From assembly GCF_901686465.1 (NCBI RefSeq), contig NZ_LR594487.1, forward strand, positions 3,113,773-3,177,772: a DNA stretch of 64,000 nucleotides, given 5' to 3'. Source of the stretch: Halorubrum sp. DM2 (lineage in GTDB: Archaea > Halobacteriota > Halobacteria > Halobacteriales > Haloferacaceae). The notes beneath the pieces were generated by a model. It was not told the DNA's origin. It did no database searches and was given only the letters and a program-made list of their open reading frames with translations. The translations under genes and the position numbers were made by a program. Shown here one piece after another: positions 7,682-15,776 of this stretch. The first letter of the stretch is position 1. Each line of letters starts with the position of its first letter.

Positions 7682-8895
7682 GCGTCGTCGAAGGAGTCGA
7701 CGGGGAGTCGGCGTCGGAGCCGAACGCCAGCGAGTCGAACGTCCCGTCGTCGACGGAGGTGCTCGTCGTCGGGCCGGCGGGATCCCGGACGGAGGGGACG
7801 GGCGGCATCGGTCGGTACATCGCGGAGCAGCGGCGGCACCTGAAAGGCCGGGTCTCCTTGGATGTCGTCGACACCGCCGTGCGGACGCCGGAGCGACCGG
7901 TCGAGTACCTCCGGACGGCGGCGGTCCTCCTGTCAGTGTGGGTCGGCTTCCTCGCCCGCCGTCGTCCCGACATCGTTCACGTCCACACCTCGCACTCGTT
8001 TTCGTTCTACATCTCCGCGCCGTACGTGCTCGTCGCCGGGCTGCTGTGGAACCGACCCGTGATACTCCACGTCCACGGCTCGTCGTTCGACACCTTCCTC
8101 GAAGACGCGTCGCCGCTGGCGGCTCGTTTCCAGCAGACGGTGTTCGGGGCCTGTACCGCGGTCGTCGCCCTGTCGGACCACTGGCGCGACGTCCTCGCGA
8201 CGCGCGTTCCGCCGGAGCGGATCGTCGTCGTTCCGAACGCCGTCGACCCGGACGAGTACGACCCCGATCCCGCCGCCGACCCGCCGCACCTCGTGTTCGT
8301 CTCGAACCACATCGAGCGGAAGGGGATAGTCGAGGTGACGGAAGCCGTCGACGAACTTCAGGACTCGGGGCTCCGGTTCCGGGCGACGATCGCCGGTAGC
8401 GGACCGCTCTCGGGCCACGCCGAGGCGGTCGCCGAGGCGCACGACGCCGTCGACTACGCCGGGTTCGTCTCCGAGGAGCGGAAGCGAGGTCTCCTCGGCG
8501 AGGGGAGCGTCTACGTCCTCCCGACGAGCGCGGAGGGACTCCCGATCGCCGTCTTGGAAGCGATGGCCGGAGCGAACGCGATCGTCTCGACCGACGTGGG
8601 GGGGATCCCCTCGATCGTCGACGAGTCGAACGGCGCGCTCGTCGCTCCCGGGGACGTCCGGGGCCTGACCGACGCCCTAGAGGAACTGCTCTCGGACCCG
8701 GAGCGGACCGAACGGATGGGTCGGGCCAGCCGACGCCGCATCGAGGAGTCCTACGCGTGGCCCGACGTCGTCGACGAACTCCTCTCGCTGTACGCGCGCG
8801 CCCTGAGCGACGCAGAGGGTGCGAACGACGACAGCGCTGCGAACGACGACGGCAGTGCGGACCCCGACGGCGCGGGCGTCGGCGTCGAGACCTGA
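7678..8895 (+). CDS. family 4 glycosyltransferase
   Basis: 405 residues with a GT-B fold. The N-terminal domain has VLVVGPAGSRTEGTGGIGRY (acceptor-side glycine-rich loop, about residue 25) and DIVHVHTSHSFSFY (about residue 99). The C-terminal domain has VVVPNAVDPDEY (about residue 183), HLVFVSNHIERKGI, and the donor-binding segment PTSAEGLPIAVLEAMAGANA (about residue 282, E-x7-E). The last 35 residues are an Asp/Asn-rich tail. No signal peptide; it acts at the cytoplasmic face. Its start overlaps the small upstream ORF, so translation is probably coupled. Confidence 0.92.
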   Translation: MSVVEGVDGESASEPNASESNVPSSTEVLVVGPAGSRTEGTGGIGRYIAEQRRHLKGRVSLDVVDTAVRTPERPVEYLRTAAVLLSVWVGFLARRRPDIVHVHTSHSFSFYISAPYVLVAGLLWNRPVILHVHGSSFDTFLEDASPLAARFQQTVFGACTAVVALSDHWRDVLATRVPPERIVVVPNAVDPDEYDPDPAADPPHLVFVSNHIERKGIVEVTEAVDELQDSGLRFRATIAGSGPLSGHAEAVAEAHDAVDYAGFVSEERKRGLLGEGSVYVLPTSAEGLPIAVLEAMAGANAIVSTDVGGIPSIVDESNGALVAPGDVRGLTDALEELLSDPERTERMGRASRRRIEESYAWPDVVDELLSLYARALSDAEGANDDSAANDDGSADPDGAGVGVET

Positions 8896-8970
8896 ACGAC
8901 GACGGCCCTCCGCGAGGCGACGGGCCGCCGGAGACGTCAAGAAAGCCGTTCCTGTCGGGGGTATGAGCCG

Positions 8971-8980
8971 CATAATAATC
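8971..8980 (+). promoter_or_regulatory. promoter element, Nudix gene
   Basis: CATAATAATC begins 35 nt before the Nudix ATG at 9006, a T-variant of the NNTAACAAT element, and favours 9006 over the GTG at 8991. Confidence 0.35.
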
Positions 8981-9005
8981 AGTACGGGTCGTGTCGAAGG
9001 CGCGT

Positions 9006-9512
9006 ATGTCGAACCACCCTTCCGACGGTTCCATCCGGCGGGTACGCGACGAGCGGGGGACTTCGTCGGTCCCCCCGAACGTGCCGGAGGGTGTCCCCGA
9101 GCGGCGGGAGCTCAGAGTCGGTGCCAAGGCCTTCGTCACGGACCGAGACCGGGTACTGCTCGTCAAGGAGCGCCGCGAGGACGGCTCGACGTTCTGGACG
9201 CTCCCGGGCGGCGGCGTCGAGTCCGGGGAGTCCTTCGCCGAGTGTCTCCGCCGCGAGCTCGACGAGGAGATCCGGTGTCGCGCGACCGTCGGGGAGCGGG
9301 TCGGCCGCTGCGTCTACCGCCACACGAGTCGACCCGCGACGACGGTGTACTCGGTGTTCGACGCGACCCTCGGATCGGAGCCGGAACCCAATCCGACTGA
9401 ACGCGTCCTCGACCACGCCTGGCTGGAGCCGGCGGACCTCCTGCCGACGACGCTCGACCCCGTCGAACGCTTCATCCACCAGTCGGTGGCGGGGACGGAC
9501 GGGGACCGATAA
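9006..9512 (+). CDS. Nudix hydrolase
   Basis: 168 residues. The Nudix box GX5EX7REUXEEXGU is recognisable as GGGVESGESFAECLRRELDE followed by EIR, at about residues 73-96. Such enzymes hydrolyse nucleoside diphosphates linked to another moiety, including nucleotide sugars. The N-terminal 35 residues are low-complexity. Start chosen at ATG 9006 because a promoter-like element sits 35 nt upstream. The substrate cannot be told; the glycan context makes a sugar nucleotide or general housecleaning equally possible. Confidence 0.9.
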   Translation: MSNHPSDGSIRRVRDERGTSSVPPNVPEGVPERRELRVGAKAFVTDRDRVLLVKERREDGSTFWTLPGGGVESGESFAECLRRELDEEIRCRATVGERVGRCVYRHTSRPATTVYSVFDATLGSEPEPNPTERVLDHAWLEPADLLPTTLDPVERFIHQSVAGTDGDR

Positions 9513-9532
9513 GCGTCCACACCGACTCACAA

Positions 9533-10063
9533 ATGACAGAAACCCGGGAAAACGGACTGAGCCAAGACGCACTGTTTAGCCTCCTCAGCAATCCGCGACG
9601 GCGGTTCATCCTTCGGTATCTGAACAGGACCGACGAGAGCATCCAACTACAGGACCTCGCCGCGGAGGTCGCGGCGTGGGAGAACGAGACGGACCGAGAG
9701 GCGCTGACCAGCAAACAGCGGAAGCGGCTGTACGTCTCCCTGTATCAGACGCACATCCCGAAGCTCGAAGAGGCCGGTATCGTCGAGTACGACGGCGACA
9801 CCGGTCAGATACGGCTCACCGACAGAGGCGGCGATCTCAACCGGTACCTCGACGTGGACGCTCCCGACGCCGACGGGACGCGCCGCTGGGGACGCTATTA
9901 CCTCCTCCTCGCGCTCGTCGTAGCGCTGGCGTACGGGGCGCTCGCGGTCGGCGGGGGGCCACTGGATCGGACCGGTGTGGTCGTGATCGGCGTCGGGTGG
10001 GTCCTCCTGGCCGGTCTGGCCGCGGTCCACTACCTCAAGACCGAACGCGACGACGGACGTTGA
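9533..10063 (+). CDS. DUF7344-type winged-helix protein with two membrane segments
   Basis: 176 residues. Residues 8-110 form a winged-helix-like domain: LFSLLSNPRRRFILRYLNRT, then LTSKQRKRLYVSLYQTHIPK and LEEAGIVEYDGDTGQIRLTD. Two hydrophobic helices follow (about residues 122-140 and 148-166), so a DNA-binding-like domain is tethered to the membrane. Two paralogs occur at 46268 and 47070. In haloarchaea such proteins are putative transcription regulators; targets unknown. It follows the Nudix gene by 20 nt and is probably cotranscribed. Confidence 0.8.
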   Translation: MTETRENGLSQDALFSLLSNPRRRFILRYLNRTDESIQLQDLAAEVAAWENETDREALTSKQRKRLYVSLYQTHIPKLEEAGIVEYDGDTGQIRLTDRGGDLNRYLDVDAPDADGTRRWGRYYLLLALVVALAYGALAVGGGPLDRTGVVVIGVGWVLLAGLAAVHYLKTERDDGR

Positions 10064-10072
10064 GGCGTCGGT

Positions 10073-10645
10073 TCATCGCTTCGAGCGGCCGAACGTCCTC
10101 AACAGGCCCCAACCGGGTTTCCCGTCGGCGAACCACAGCGCCAGCGTCCCGCAGAGCAGGAGGGCCTCGATCAGGAAGTACGTCCGTCCCATCCCGCCGC
10201 CGAGGAGCGCTCGACTGTCCAGCAACAGCTGCCAGGTCTTCGCACCGAGCCCCGGAGCGGGCGCGGCGGGCGTCGCGTAGACCGGCCACAGGAACGACGG
10301 GAGGACCGGCGGCCGACTGAACAGGACGGCGAACAGGATGTCCCCGAGAACGTGGCTGACGTAGCCGACCGCGACGGCGAGGCCGAGCGCCGGGTGACCT
10401 CGCCGCCGGAGGGCGACCGCGACGGCGAGCGCGGCGGGAACGCCGACGAGCAGGGAGTGCGCAGCGCCGATTCCGTTGCTCAACAGTCCGAACTGCCAGG
10501 CGAGCGGCTTGTCGACGAGATCGGGCAGCTGCGTGGCGACCGCGAGGACGACCGCGGCCCGGTCGGTCGGTCGACGATCCAACCCGATCCGCACAAACGC
10601 CGAGAACGCGACGTAGCCGACCGCGAGGTGACCCCAAGGCCACAT
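10073..10645 (-). CDS. membrane-bound metal-dependent hydrolase (YdjM/LexA-binding-like family)
   Basis: 190 residues with about four hydrophobic segments. Family landmarks are MWPWGHLAVGYV (His near the N-terminus), LATQLPDLVDKP-like ATQLPDLVDKPLAW (Asp pair, about residue 40), GIGAAHSLLVG (His) and VGYVSHVLGDIL (His/Asp). These His and Asp residues suggest a metal site at the membrane. Function unknown. It starts 3 nt after the DUF1616 gene ends, so the two form an operon. Confidence 0.8.
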   Translation of the reverse strand: MWPWGHLAVGYVAFSAFVRIGLDRRPTDRAAVVLAVATQLPDLVDKPLAWQFGLLSNGIGAAHSLLVGVPAALAVAVALRRRGHPALGLAVAVGYVSHVLGDILFAVLFSRPPVLPSFLWPVYATPAAPAPGLGAKTWQLLLDSRALLGGGMGRTYFLIEALLLCGTLALWFADGKPGWGLLRTFGRSKR

Positions 10646-10648
10646 GGG

Positions 10649-11608
10649 TCACTCACCGGCCGTCCCGGCGGGCTGGACGTCGAACCAGACGTAGGTGGTC
10701 CTGTAGGCGGACTCCGCCGTCGGGTTTTCGGGGGGCTCACCCCGGTAGAGGTACGTGACGAACCGAACGTTCTCGCCGGTGAGCGTCGCCCGGAACTCCT
10801 GCGGTTCGCGCCAGCTCTCCCCGTGTGTCAGCTCGAAGGCGTATCGGTCGATCTGTCGGCTGTCCACGACGATGACGGACCGGCCGTCGACCTGGACCCG
10901 TTGGAGTTCCGTGACGGCCGTGTACTCGACCGACCGGTGTTCATCGTTGGTCACGCCGACGGTGATGGTCGCCGACTCGCCCGCCGTGAGGGTCTCCGGG
11001 TACTCGTTCGCGACGAACTCGCCGTCCTGTTCCGTCAGCAGGTGGAGGTCCGTCGCCGTCTCGCCGTCGACGGGGACGGTCACCGCCGCGCCCAGCGTGC
11101 CGACCGCGAGGAAGACGCTGACGGCGAGAACGACGGTGGTCGGACCCGTCTCATCGGGTAGCCGGCCGGGAGACGACGAGCCGGCCCCTCGCGGTCCGGC
11201 CGGTCTCGGTCCCCCCTCGCCGCTGGAGTGACGAGCGCGGCGCACGACCGTCGCCGCAGCGCCGAGGACGACGTACGCGGAGGCGGCCGCGACGAGCCCC
11301 CACCTGGTCAGCGCTCCCGTGGACAGCGAGACGAGGATCGCCAAGAGCGGGAGTATCGCCAGACTGCCGCCGAGCGAGAGCGCGGACCGCTCGACGAGCG
11401 CCGCGAACGTCCACGGCTCCCGTTCGCGCTCGGCGTACGCGAACGCCGCCGTTACGTACCCCGGAAGCACCAAGAGGAGCAGGAGGGCGGGCTGAAGCCG
11501 GACGGCGCTCGTCGTCCCGACCGCGGTCACCACGATGGCGACCGCGACCGACCCACCGACCACGAGGAGGTCGCGGCTGGCTAACAGCTCGTCGGCCAGC
11601 GAACTCAT
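10649..11608 (-). CDS. DUF1616 membrane protein
   Basis: 319 residues. Four hydrophobic helices lie in the first 125 residues (around 14-34, 40-56, 80-100, 104-122), then a Gly/Pro/Arg-rich cytoplasmic loop, a fifth helix (about 155-175) and a roughly 140-residue C-terminal beta-rich domain outside (ESATITVGVTNDEHRSVEYT), ending VQPAGTAGE. This architecture matches archaeal DUF1616 proteins found in glycan and S-layer loci; function unknown. The start ATG overlaps the stop of a 56-codon upstream ORF (ATGA). Confidence 0.85.
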   Translation of the reverse strand: MSSLADELLASRDLLVVGGSVAVAIVVTAVGTTSAVRLQPALLLLLVLPGYVTAAFAYAEREREPWTFAALVERSALSLGGSLAILPLLAILVSLSTGALTRWGLVAAASAYVVLGAAATVVRRARHSSGEGGPRPAGPRGAGSSSPGRLPDETGPTTVVLAVSVFLAVGTLGAAVTVPVDGETATDLHLLTEQDGEFVANEYPETLTAGESATITVGVTNDEHRSVEYTAVTELQRVQVDGRSVIVVDSRQIDRYAFELTHGESWREPQEFRATLTGENVRFVTYLYRGEPPENPTAESAYRTTYVWFDVQPAGTAGE

Positions 11609-11775
11609 CGCTGCCGGGAGCCGACGCGTCCGGTCTCGGGGTTCGCGTCGGCGGCGGCGGCCGCTCCGGAGCGGGCCGAGGGCGGACGGAACGAGCGTCG
11701 CGGTCGACTGCTGCGCGACGCGACCGATGCGGAGCGGCGGTCACTCACGTTGAACGCGGAACGGCGGTCACTCAT
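11605..11775 (-). CDS. small Arg/Ser-rich leader ORF upstream of DUF1616 gene
   Basis: 56-residue frame beginning MSDRRSAFNVSDRRSAS, with an internal direct repeat of VSDRRSA that is visible at DNA level as two copies of cggcggtcactca about 28 nt apart. Its stop overlaps the DUF1616 start codon, and CATAACGATA lies 37 nt before its ATG. The composition is low-complexity, so a conserved protein product is doubtful, but the placement repeats that of other leader ORFs here. Confidence 0.35.
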   Translation of the reverse strand: MSDRRSAFNVSDRRSASVASRSSRPRRSFRPPSARSGAAAAADANPETGRVGSRQR

Positions 11776-11996
11776 TTCGTCGGGTACTGCGTCGAGTCGG
11801 CGTATCGTTATGCGGAGCCTATCGCGTTCGTCGGACGACGGATCCGGGCGTCCTCCGGCTCGGTAAGTCGACGTTACCGCCCGACTGCGTCCGGATCTCC
11901 GGCGTCGAACCGGACGGGATCGGGTCGCTGTGGACGGGTTTCGGACTCCGTAAACGATCTCCACGCCTTATGACCGTACGGCGGGAAAGGGGGCTA
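11776..11996. promoter_or_regulatory. divergent promoter region, with TAAC element at 11803-11812
   Basis: Region between the DUF1616 unit and the winged-helix gene. CATAACGATA on the minus strand lies 37 nt before the leader ORF. On the plus strand CTTATGACC (about 11967) is the only TATA-like string before 11997. Confidence 0.35.
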
Positions 11997-12299
11997 ATGG
12001 AGAACGAGCGGAACGACGACGCCACTGACGATTGGGACCAGATCGGGTTCATCATCAGTTCCAAGTACCGGACGGCGGTGCTCGAACAGCTCGTCGACGG
12101 CCCGTCTATTCCCTCGTCGATCGCGTCCCGGACCGGTCTCTCGATCACGCACATCTCGCGGGCGCTGCGTTCCCTCCGCGAGCGCTCGCTCGTCGAACTG
12201 CTCGTGTCGAAGGAGAAGCGGAAGGGCCGCATCTACGGGATCACGGAGGAGGGAAAGCGGCTCTGGAACCGCATCGAGAGCGAGGGACTGATCGAGTGA
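11997..12299 (+). CDS. small winged-helix transcriptional regulator
   Basis: 100 residues, ArsR/MarR-like: IISSKYRTAVLEQLVDGPSI, IPSSIASRTGLSITHISRAL (recognition helix, about residues 45-60) and wing KEKRKGRIYGITEEG. The N-terminus is acidic. ATG 11997 follows a purine-rich gggaaaggggg; an upstream in-frame ATG at 11970 would add nine residues. It lies beside the large GT-C-like membrane gene, which is convergent, so regulation of the divergent DUF1616 unit is at least as likely. No ligand domain. Confidence 0.82.
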   Translation: MENERNDDATDDWDQIGFIISSKYRTAVLEQLVDGPSIPSSIASRTGLSITHISRALRSLRERSLVELLVSKEKRKGRIYGITEEGKRLWNRIESEGLIE

Positions 12300-12358
12300 T
12301 CCGCCCGAAACCCAACGGGATTCGTGCGAGAGGGGAGCGCAGCGGCGATTCCGTTTCA

Positions 12359-14437
12359 CTATCCGCCGGGGACCGTCACCGGCTCGCGGTCGAGTGAGTT
12401 CGCGGACGCGTTGGCCGGGACGTCGACGAAGTAGACGGTCAGCTCGCCGTTGGCTCTGACCTTCCCGACACCCGGTTGGGCCGCCACGGCCTCGAAGCTC
12501 TCGGTCGAGTACCGCAGTTCGCGGTACGCGATCACCTCCCGCTGGCGGTCGGCCTCCGCGACCGCGAAGTAGTGGTCGCGCCTGACGGTCTCGTCGGGGT
12601 TGTTCGCGTAGAACGCCGGTAACCCGTCGAGCATCGCCTCCTCCGGGACCGGGCCGCTCGACCGCGGTTGCGGGGTCACCTCGCCGTCCCACGGCGCTGA
12701 CTCCACCCCGTACAGCGCGACCTCGTAGCGGTCGGACGAGTGGCGCACGCCGCCGAACCAGACGGGAGACTCCGCTGACTGGCTCGCGAACGTCCGCTCG
12801 TAGCCGTCCATCTCGCCCTCGGGGACGTGGGACCCCGAGAGGTAGATGAACGGCGAGGGGAACAGGGTGGCCAGCGACAGCGACAACACGAGCACGACGA
12901 CCGCGACCGCCGCGACCGACCGCGCCTCGGGGAGCGCCGCGGCGAGCCGTCTCCCGCCCGCCCGCGCTCCCGGTCCGGTCGAGCCGGCACCGAGATCGGT
13001 CAACGGCGATCCGTCGGCGACGAGGTACCGGACGCCGACCGCCCCGAATATCGTGGCGAGCATCATGAGGAACCCGACGTGCCGGAACAGGTACGTCGAG
13101 ATGGAGCCGACGAAGTGCGCCGCGAAGAAGGGGAGCAACAGCGCCAGTCCGGCGAAAAACAGCGTGATGACGTCCTTCGCGGTGTCGGGCGTCGTCCGCA
13201 TCGACCGGTTCCCCTCCGGCGGGCCGAGGTATCCGGTTACTCGGCCGAGCACGACCGCCGTCGCCGAAAGCGAGTAGATCGCGCCGACGCCGAACAGCTT
13301 GACGAAGAGCTCATAGATGCTCCCGCCGATCGACGACGCGGACTCGCTCTGTTCCTCGACGCGGGGCGTCGCCTCTCCCTCGCCGGTGACGAACTCGCTC
13401 ACCGACTCGATCATCGCCTCCGCCGTGCTGACGAACGCCCAGTCGTGCGTCGCGATCCAGGCCACGAACGCCATCACGAGAACGACCGTCTGGACCGTGA
13501 GCAGCCGGTACTCGGCGATCGGACTGGCCGGCCGAAACCGGCGATACGCGTGCTGTGTCACGGTCATACCGACGAGCAGGAACAGCACGTTCAACGCGAT
13601 CTGCGGATGGACGACGACCAGCGCGACCGAGGCCAGCGGCAGGAGGTACGTCGTCGGGACCGGTCGCTTCGGACTCACGGTGACCCCGACGCTATCGTCG
13701 AATCCCGTCGCACGGCGGCCCAGCGCACGGCCACCGTCGGCGAGTCGGTCGGCGATCCGGTCGCGCCGGTCGCCGCCGATGAGGTGCGTGAACACGAGGT
13801 AGATCACGAAGGGGGTAAACAGCATCCCGATCGAGTACGTGTGGAAGTGGAGGTACGTGCTGACGTTGTTTATCGGTAACAGCAGGAACGCCGAGAACGC
13901 GCCGATCGCCAGCGCGCGGCGGTCCGGAACGAGGAACCAGACGCAGAGCGCGACGCTCGCGAAGAACGACAGCGTGTACGTCCACATGACGAGCATCAGT
14001 GCCCGGGTGGTCTCCACGCCCGCGACCGATGCGAGACTGTTCGCGATGAGGTGCCCCGCGGGATACAGCAGTTCGAACGGGTCCCCGCCGCCGCTCATCG
14101 TCCGCGCGAAGCCGAGGTGAACCAGCGAGTCGGCCCGACCGTAGAAGTGGTAGCCGCGGATCAGCGGGAGTCCGGCGACCGTCGCGGCCGCGAGGCCCGC
14201 GAGCAACACCGCCGGCGCGAGGTACCGTTCGTCGGACAGGCAGACGGCGACCGAGACGGCGACCGCGACCGCCAGCGCCCCCCACGTCGCCGCCGGCGTC
14301 GCGGCGTAGATCGACAGCTCGTAGGCGGTCGCCGGCGCGGCGTAGGAGGCGACGATCCCCCCCGCGACCGCCAGGTAGCCGACCGCGAGCGCGACCTCGA
14401 CGATCCCGTTGCCGTCGCGCTTCGAACCCGATATCAC
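12359..14437 (-). CDS. large polytopic membrane protein, GT-C-like
   Basis: 692 residues with roughly 12-13 hydrophobic segments in the first 500 residues and a 160-residue extracytoplasmic C-terminal domain (LSGSHVPEGEMDGYE onward). The first exoplasmic loop contains HFYGRADSLVHLGFARTMSG and FELLYPAGHLIANSLAS, acid/His-containing patterns typical of GT-C lipid-sugar-dependent glycosyltransferases and oligosaccharyltransferase-like proteins. A transfer step outside the membrane using a lipid-linked sugar is plausible but unproven. Start GTG 14435-14437 overlaps the stop of a 27-codon upstream ORF. Confidence 0.75.
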   Translation of the reverse strand: MISGSKRDGNGIVEVALAVGYLAVAGGIVASYAAPATAYELSIYAATPAATWGALAVAVAVSVAVCLSDERYLAPAVLLAGLAAATVAGLPLIRGYHFYGRADSLVHLGFARTMSGGGDPFELLYPAGHLIANSLASVAGVETTRALMLVMWTYTLSFFASVALCVWFLVPDRRALAIGAFSAFLLLPINNVSTYLHFHTYSIGMLFTPFVIYLVFTHLIGGDRRDRIADRLADGGRALGRRATGFDDSVGVTVSPKRPVPTTYLLPLASVALVVVHPQIALNVLFLLVGMTVTQHAYRRFRPASPIAEYRLLTVQTVVLVMAFVAWIATHDWAFVSTAEAMIESVSEFVTGEGEATPRVEEQSESASSIGGSIYELFVKLFGVGAIYSLSATAVVLGRVTGYLGPPEGNRSMRTTPDTAKDVITLFFAGLALLLPFFAAHFVGSISTYLFRHVGFLMMLATIFGAVGVRYLVADGSPLTDLGAGSTGPGARAGGRRLAAALPEARSVAAVAVVVLVLSLSLATLFPSPFIYLSGSHVPEGEMDGYERTFASQSAESPVWFGGVRHSSDRYEVALYGVESAPWDGEVTPQPRSSGPVPEEAMLDGLPAFYANNPDETVRRDHYFAVAEADRQREVIAYRELRYSTESFEAVAAQPGVGKVRANGELTVYFVDVPANASANSLDREPVTVPGG

Positions 14438-14517
14438 GCCGTGTCACTCCGTTTGCGTCCCCGCGGTGCGCGGGTCGTCCGCGGCCCCTCGGGCGGGATG
14501 GGCTGGTGAACGAGCAC
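14434..14517 (-). CDS. 27-codon leader ORF before the GT-C-like gene
   Basis: Frame GTG at 14517 encodes VLVHQPIPPEGPRTTRAPRG and seven further residues, ending TGA inside the GTGA start of the membrane gene. TATAACAAAA begins exactly 34 nt upstream of its GTG. A leaderless transcript would therefore begin at this codon. Probably a regulatory or coupling leader; a stable product is not implied. Confidence 0.35.
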   Translation of the reverse strand: MLVHQPIPPEGPRTTRAPRGRKRSDTA

Positions 14518-14541
14518 TACCCCATCGAATCCGGTAGCGGC

Positions 14542-14551
14542 TTTTGTTATA
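14542..14551 (-). promoter_or_regulatory. TAACAA promoter element, GT-C-like unit
   Basis: TATAACAAAA on the minus strand, 34 nt upstream of GTG 14517; identical core to the element before the small ORF at 7478. Confidence 0.45.
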
Positions 14552-14617
14552 CATCGGTTACCGGGTCCGAGGCCGGCCGTCGCTCCCGGCGGTCGGTCGC
14601 GCGTGCGGTAAGCGATC

Positions 14618-14627
14618 TATTACAATC
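14618..14627 (+). promoter_or_regulatory. TTACAAT promoter element, DUF354 gene
   Basis: TATTACAATC begins exactly 34 nt before ATG 14652 and helps choose that start. Confidence 0.5.
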
Positions 14628-14651
14628 GGATCTCCTCCCCGAGACGACCGC

Positions 14652-15776
14652 ATGCGAGTCGTCTTCTTCACGAACACGCCCGCCCACGTCCACCTGTACA
14701 AACACGCCGTCGACCGGCTCGAACGCGCCGGACACGACGTGCTCGTCCTCGGGCGGGACTACGGGTGTACGGTCGCGCTGCTCGACCGATACGAACTCCC
14801 CTACCGCCTCTACGGCTCCTGCGGGACGACGAAGGGGTCGCTGTTTCGGAACCTCCCGCGCCACTACGCCCGCATCATCCCCGCGGTACGGTCGTTCGAT
14901 CCGGACGTGATCTTCGGCGTCGGCGCGTACGCCGCCCACGCCGGGCTGGCGAGCCGGTCCCCGGCGGTGCTGGTCCTCGACTCGGAGCCGACGTCGATCG
15001 ACCACGCGATCTCTCGGCCGTTCGCGGCGGCCTTTCTCACGCCGCACGCCTTCCAGAAGGACCTCGGCGAGAATCACTACCAGTTCCGCGGCTTCTGCGA
15101 GACCGCGTACCTCCACCCGGACGTCTACGAGCCGAACCCGGGGATCCGCGATGACCTCGGCCTCGACGCCGACGAGGAGTTCGTCCTGCTGCGGTTCAAC
15201 GCGTTCGGCTCGCACCACGACGTCGGGCAGTCGGGGTTCACCCCGGACCAGCGGCGGCGGCTGATCGAGACGTTCGCCGACCACGCGACGGTGTTCGTCT
15301 CGGACGAGGGCGGGACGCTGGACCTCGGATCGCTTCCGGCCCGCGAGTTCGACGTCCACCCCGCGCTGCTCCACGACGCGCTGGCCGAGGCGCGGCTCGT
15401 CGTCACCGACACGCAGACGGTCTGTACCGAGGCGGCCCTGTTGGGGACCCCCGTCATCAGGTCGAACTCCTTCGTGGGGGACGGCGACATGGGCAACTTC
15501 ACCGAGCTCGAACGGCAGGGGCTGGTCGTCAACACCACCGACTTCGACGAGGTCGTCTCCACCGGCGTCGACGTGCTGACCGACGAGTCGATCGGGGCCG
15601 AGTGGCGACGGCGGCGGAACGAGTACGTGGGCGGGCTGGTGGATCTCACCGGGGTCATCGTCGCCTGGGCGGCGGCGGGCGGTCCCCAAGGGGTCTCCGG
15701 GATCGAACGCTGGCGGGCGGGCACGGACCGAGCGAGTTCGGACCGTCGGGCGTCGGTCACGGAGGAGTCGACATGA
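14652..15776 (+). CDS. DUF354 protein (UDP-GlcNAc 2-epimerase/GT-B-like fold)
   Basis: 374 residues beginning VVFFTNTPAHVHLYKHAVDRL, the DUF354 signature, followed by GHDVLVLGRDYG, FDPDVIFGVGAYAAHAGLAS and, in the C-terminal half, FVLLRFNAFGSHHDVGQSGF and VVTDTQTVCTEAALLGTPVI. DUF354 proteins share the GT-B/2-epimerase fold and are common in archaeal surface-glycan loci; the reaction is unknown. The final 30 residues are low-complexity. The stop overlaps the next start (ATGA), indicating an operon. Confidence 0.85.
   Translation: MRVVFFTNTPAHVHLYKHAVDRLERAGHDVLVLGRDYGCTVALLDRYELPYRLYGSCGTTKGSLFRNLPRHYARIIPAVRSFDPDVIFGVGAYAAHAGLASRSPAVLVLDSEPTSIDHAISRPFAAAFLTPHAFQKDLGENHYQFRGFCETAYLHPDVYEPNPGIRDDLGLDADEEFVLLRFNAFGSHHDVGQSGFTPDQRRRLIETFADHATVFVSDEGGTLDLGSLPAREFDVHPALLHDALAEARLVVTDTQTVCTEAALLGTPVIRSNSFVGDGDMGNFTELERQGLVVNTTDFDEVVSTGVDVLTDESIGAEWRRRRNEYVGGLVDLTGVIVAWAAAGGPQGVSGIERWRAGTDRASSDRRASVTEEST

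Noticed and set aside
12827-13879. 350-codon plus-strand frame
   Set aside because: Arg/Glu-rich shadow antisense to the GT-C-like membrane protein, whose hydrophobic segments are clear.
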